The notes under the pieces were generated by a model. That model was not told where the DNA came from. It saw only the letters and a list, made by a program, of their open reading frames with translations, and made no database searches. The translations under genes were made by a program, and so were the position numbers. DNA of 64,000 bases from Nymphaea colorata (Eukaryota > Streptophyta > Magnoliopsida > Nymphaeales > Nymphaeaceae): NCBI RefSeq assembly GCF_008831285.2, contig NC_045148.1, forward strand, positions 15,974,802 to 16,038,801, read 5' to 3'. The stretch's first letter is position 1. Every line of letters starts with the position of its first letter. Below, piece after piece: positions 61,205-64,000 of this stretch.

Positions 61205-62335
61205 ATGCTGTCGGATCCGGCAGGCGAAGAGGTGGTGGGCAAGGCGGCGCGGGCGCCGATGGAGGACCACTTCGACAGGCTGCCCAACTCGGTTCTTCTT
61301 CTCATCTTCAACAAGGTGGGCGACGTGAAGGCCCTCGGCCGATGCTGTGCCGTCTCCCGCCGCTTCAGCTCCCTCGTCCCCCAGGTGGACTCCGTCGTCG
61401 TCCGCGTCGACTGCGTCATCTCCGGAGACGCCGCCGCTGGCGCAGCTAGCGGAGAGGCTTCCACCACCGGCTCTGGTACCAAGTCGCGAGGGGTCCTCGG
61501 CCAGCTGCTGCGCGTCCTATTGGGCAGCATCTTCCGCCCGATCCAGGCCATCCAGCAGATGATCGGCTCCAAGAAGGTCATTCTCGCTGAGGTTTCCCAC
61601 CACTCGCCCGGCGAGGTCCTTCGCAACTTCCGCGAGATCCGGCGTCTCCGGATCGAGCTCCCCGGCGGCGAGCTCGGCGTCGACTCCGGCGCCCTGCTCA
61701 AGTGGAAGGCCGAGTTTGGGAGCTCGCTGGAGAGCTGCGTCATCCTCGGCGCGACCTCCTTCAGCCGCCGCTCTGCAGACGATACTGCCGATAACACCGC
61801 CGCTGCTGCTCCCGAGAGGGAGCCCAATTTCGCCGCCTCTGCCGCGGCCGAGGAACAAGGCAGCATCCCGGAGTCTTTCTATACGAACGGAGGGCTGAAG
61901 CTGCGGGTCGTTTGGACGATAACGTCCCTAATCGCGGCCTCCGCCCGGCATTACCTCCTTCAACAGATCGTCGCTGAGCACCCGACGCTGGAAAGCCTGG
62001 TGCTTACCGACGTTGACGGGCAGGGCATGCTCTGTATGGGTAAGGAGCAATTAGCGGAGTTCCGGCGGGCACCCGTCGCTCCTTCTTCGTCCTCGTCCAA
62101 CAGGACGCAGGTCCCTGCCTTGAACATGAAGCTCTGGTATGCCCCTCGACTCGAGCTCTCGGCGGGGTACACTTTGGAAGGGGCAACTTTGGTTGCCATT
62201 AGGCCTATTGATCGGCCGACCAAGAAGGAGACGACGGACGCTTTTGTAACGGCCGCATTCGACGAGCCGTTCGGCGAGGCTGCCAAGGCCATGGTGAAGA
62301 GGAGAACTTATCTTCTTGAGATGAATCCGTTCTGA
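61205..62335 (+). CDS. F-box protein of the AUF1/AUF2 type, intronless
   Basis: F-box proteins bring substrates to SCF (SKP1-cullin-F-box) ubiquitin ligases. The frame from ATG 61,205 encodes 376 residues; a second ATG at 61,259 (MEDHFDRLPN) is an alternative start right at the domain. The F-box is at about residues 20-60: DHFDRLPNSVLLLIFNKVGD, then a conserved Cys/Ser-rich helix RCCAVSRRFSSL. The rest has no LRR, kelch or WD repeats. It carries the features of the Arabidopsis At1g78100/At1g22220 group: an EL-GG motif (IELPGGELG), WKAEFGSSLESCVILGA, VWTITSLIAASARHYLL, and the C-terminal KRRTYLLEMNPF. AUF1 and AUF2 are linked to auxin and cytokinin responses; function here is inferred from likeness only. 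An Ala/Glu-rich insertion lies at about 185-220. The coding sequence is much more GC-rich than its flanks, as with the other intronless gene, IPT. Confidence 0.9.
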   Translation: MLSDPAGEEVVGKAARAPMEDHFDRLPNSVLLLIFNKVGDVKALGRCCAVSRRFSSLVPQVDSVVVRVDCVISGDAAAGAASGEASTTGSGTKSRGVLGQLLRVLLGSIFRPIQAIQQMIGSKKVILAEVSHHSPGEVLRNFREIRRLRIELPGGELGVDSGALLKWKAEFGSSLESCVILGATSFSRRSADDTADNTAAAAPEREPNFAASAAAEEQGSIPESFYTNGGLKLRVVWTITSLIAASARHYLLQQIVAEHPTLESLVLTDVDGQGMLCMGKEQLAEFRRAPVAPSSSSSNRTQVPALNMKLWYAPRLELSAGYTLEGATLVAIRPIDRPTKKETTDAFVTAAFDEPFGEAAKAMVKRRTYLLEMNPF

Positions 62336-62607
62336 AAGAAGTTGCTTCACCATCTATTGCGAAAATCTGGACTTCGTTCTGCAGCATCGGCAGCGAAGAG
62401 GAAGGAGGTGGGGTGCGCTGCAGGGGGAACAATCTTCGAATTGGGAGAGATAAGGCGCTGAAGAGATAGAAATGAGAACGAAGTGGGGTTGTACATTTAG
62501 AATGAAGGTTGGTATCGGAGGAATTGGCAGTAGGATGGATGACTTATGACGATGATGATTGTGAAGATGGGATGAGCAACTCTGTAACACAATCTTCTAA
62601 TATTTGT

Positions 62608-62613
62608 AATAAA
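62608..62613 (+). terminator. Candidate poly(A) signal of the F-box gene
   Basis: AATAAA about 270 bases after the stop codon, in T- and A-rich sequence following TTTGT, a good plant context. Confidence 0.5.
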
Positions 62614-62639
62614 TGATTTCCTAATGTATCTTTTTGAAA

Positions 62640-63849
62640 TCTAGTGGCTATGAATCTCAATTGTCAACAAGACGGTGGTCCTTCTTTCTACTTTCTTCAA
62701 TCCATTACAATGTTTTCCATTCATGTGCTTGATTCATTGATTCCACCTCCATGGGAGGGATGATTGGGTCTGCTGCTGTGAAAGATATCGTTGTGATGGT
62801 GCTCCGGTAAACTCGGAGCAAATGCTATTGTTCCCACTCTAGTTCGCATTTTGGCCTGGCTTGTCGTTTCTGTAGAATTTGCATCATCTGCTTATTGCAG
62901 ATTATTCTTGTCCTTAGTCATTCCATACTCATTCTTCAGCGTTGTCACTAGCTCTGCTTGTTATGTGTGTCAGGTATCCCATTCTTCTAAACTTGTGTTG
63001 GTTGTCGAAGAATTGCGTGCAATAGCTGACCTCTGGAAAATGATCAAGAAAAGTCATCTCATATGGTCTCAGGGAGTTGGAGGGAGGTGTCTTAAGGTAC
63101 GGTCATACTTCTGTGGACTATGACAATACAACTGATTTCTCAGGATTTGTGTCTTCAATAGTTTCTTTGGAATGATCAATGATGACTTATGTAACTGAAG
63201 CACCGCCTTTTTTTTATCACATTTCAATGCAAGGAGAGATTGGCTACGGAAAAACTTGTTCCTTTGGGGTTTTTCAATGCTAAAATACCATATCTTCAGC
63301 ATTGTGATTCTAGCTGTCATCCATCCCTTCTGTTCGTTACATGCCTCTATCAATTATTTTTCAAGACTAATCTGAGTCATCAAATATTCAAGCTTTAGTT
63401 AGCAATCAGTAGCAGCACCCAACCGTTCATGTCGCAAACAAGAAATTGATGTCCAGACTTCACTTTCAGGTGCATTTTCCCCCGTTTCTCCGCCACGCTG
63501 ATCTGGCCTAACTATAGAGACTGTGCCAATAGTGATATGGCAACACCAATTACCATAAGGTGAAAAACAAATTTAATTGACTACTGTTCTATGTGCATCT
63601 GTTCTGTGGGATAATTCAATGATTGGCCTCTTAAGCGCTTCCTGAGGAGAAGTAATTATGTGAAGATGGAAAGAAAATATTTAAAGGCATTTGTCTTATG
63701 CTCTTTTTACCGTAGCGCCGGTGATCAATGTTGTCCACCTGTTTGTGGTTGTACAGTGTAATGTGAGGGCATTAGTCTTTATTACTCTACCTGAACTAAG
63801 TGCCAACCTGTCCAACTTATTTTGGGACCTATTACTTGGCATAAAAGAA

Positions 63850-63850
<1 letters not shown>
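62640..63850. other. Intergenic DNA downstream of the F-box gene
   Basis: No gene is supported. A 90-codon open frame near 62.9 kb has no motif I know and no in-phase neighbours. Confidence 0.45.

Positions 63851-63853
<3 letters not shown>

Positions 63854-63929
<76 letters not shown>
63854..63929. repeat. Compound (CT)n(AT)n microsatellite
   Basis: About 14 CT units are followed by about 24 AT units. Confidence 0.95.
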
Positions 63930-63930
<1 letters not shown>

Positions 63931-64000
63931 CTTAGAATCCGCTGTTGCCAATTCCTTCGACGGCTACATGGATCAAAGCCCCTCAGCTGGAGCCATCGTC
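63931..64000 (+). CDS. Possible coding start or exon cut by the window edge
   Basis: After the microsatellite the composition turns GC-richer and the frame LESAVANSFDGYMDQSPSAG stays open to the window end. It could be an exon after the AG at 63,929-63,930, or a protein starting at the internal ATG (about 63,968). All three + frames are open over these 70 bases, so the support is weak, and no family can be named. Confidence 0.2.

Noticed and set aside
61123-61866. 247-codon antisense frame across the F-box gene
   Set aside because: Shadow of the GC-rich F-box coding sequence; it has no recognisable domain.

Overview
This window is nuclear DNA of a flowering plant. The evidence is spliced genes with GT-AG introns, plant-only protein families (adenylate isopentenyltransferase, CRM-domain plastid splicing factor, JAGGED-type zinc finger, plant monoacylglycerol lipase, AUF-type F-box protein), long AT-rich intergenic DNA full of (AT)n and (CT)n(AT)n microsatellites, small non-autonomous transposons, and a scrap of plastid rDNA. 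I cannot name the species from sequence alone.

Layout: 1-13,000 is intergenic, with microsatellites and decayed repeats. An intronless IPT gene (cytokinin biosynthesis) lies at 13,060-14,019 (+). 14,100-27,360 is intergenic; it holds hAT-type MITEs, a fragment of plastid 23S rDNA, and at 21.1-24.4 kb a weakly supported, unidentified transcription unit. An eight-exon monoacylglycerol-lipase gene spans 27,415-33,185 (+, 386 aa when spliced). A nine-exon CFM3-type gene with three CRM domains spans 34,784-42,304 (+, 815 aa). 42.4-47.1 kb is intergenic. A JAGGED-like C2H2 gene lies at 47,144-48,611 (-), with its first coding exon unresolved. 49-61 kb is intergenic and includes a head-to-tail array of miniature LTR retrotransposons at 53.1-53.9 kb and another MITE. 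An intronless F-box gene lies at 61,205-62,335 (+). The last 70 bases may begin another exon.

The genes do not form a pathway cluster; they are ordinary neighbours with unrelated roles: cytokinin synthesis, acylglycerol hydrolysis, plastid group II intron splicing, lateral-organ growth, and ubiquitin-ligase substrate choice. I found no gene cluster that looks like a new biological system. The more unusual signals are in the non-coding DNA: a TRIM array sharing LTRs (three LTRs, two internal domains, a recognisable initiator-tRNA-Met primer site), a 5S-rRNA-derived sequence inside a lipase intron, a family of about 170-200 bp hAT MITEs with intact 8-bp target duplications, a plastid rDNA insert that has lost its CpGs, and a GC-AG intron in the JAGGED gene. 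Exon borders were set by reading splice signals by hand and checking phase; transcripts were not available. Family comparisons are from memory, not from a search.
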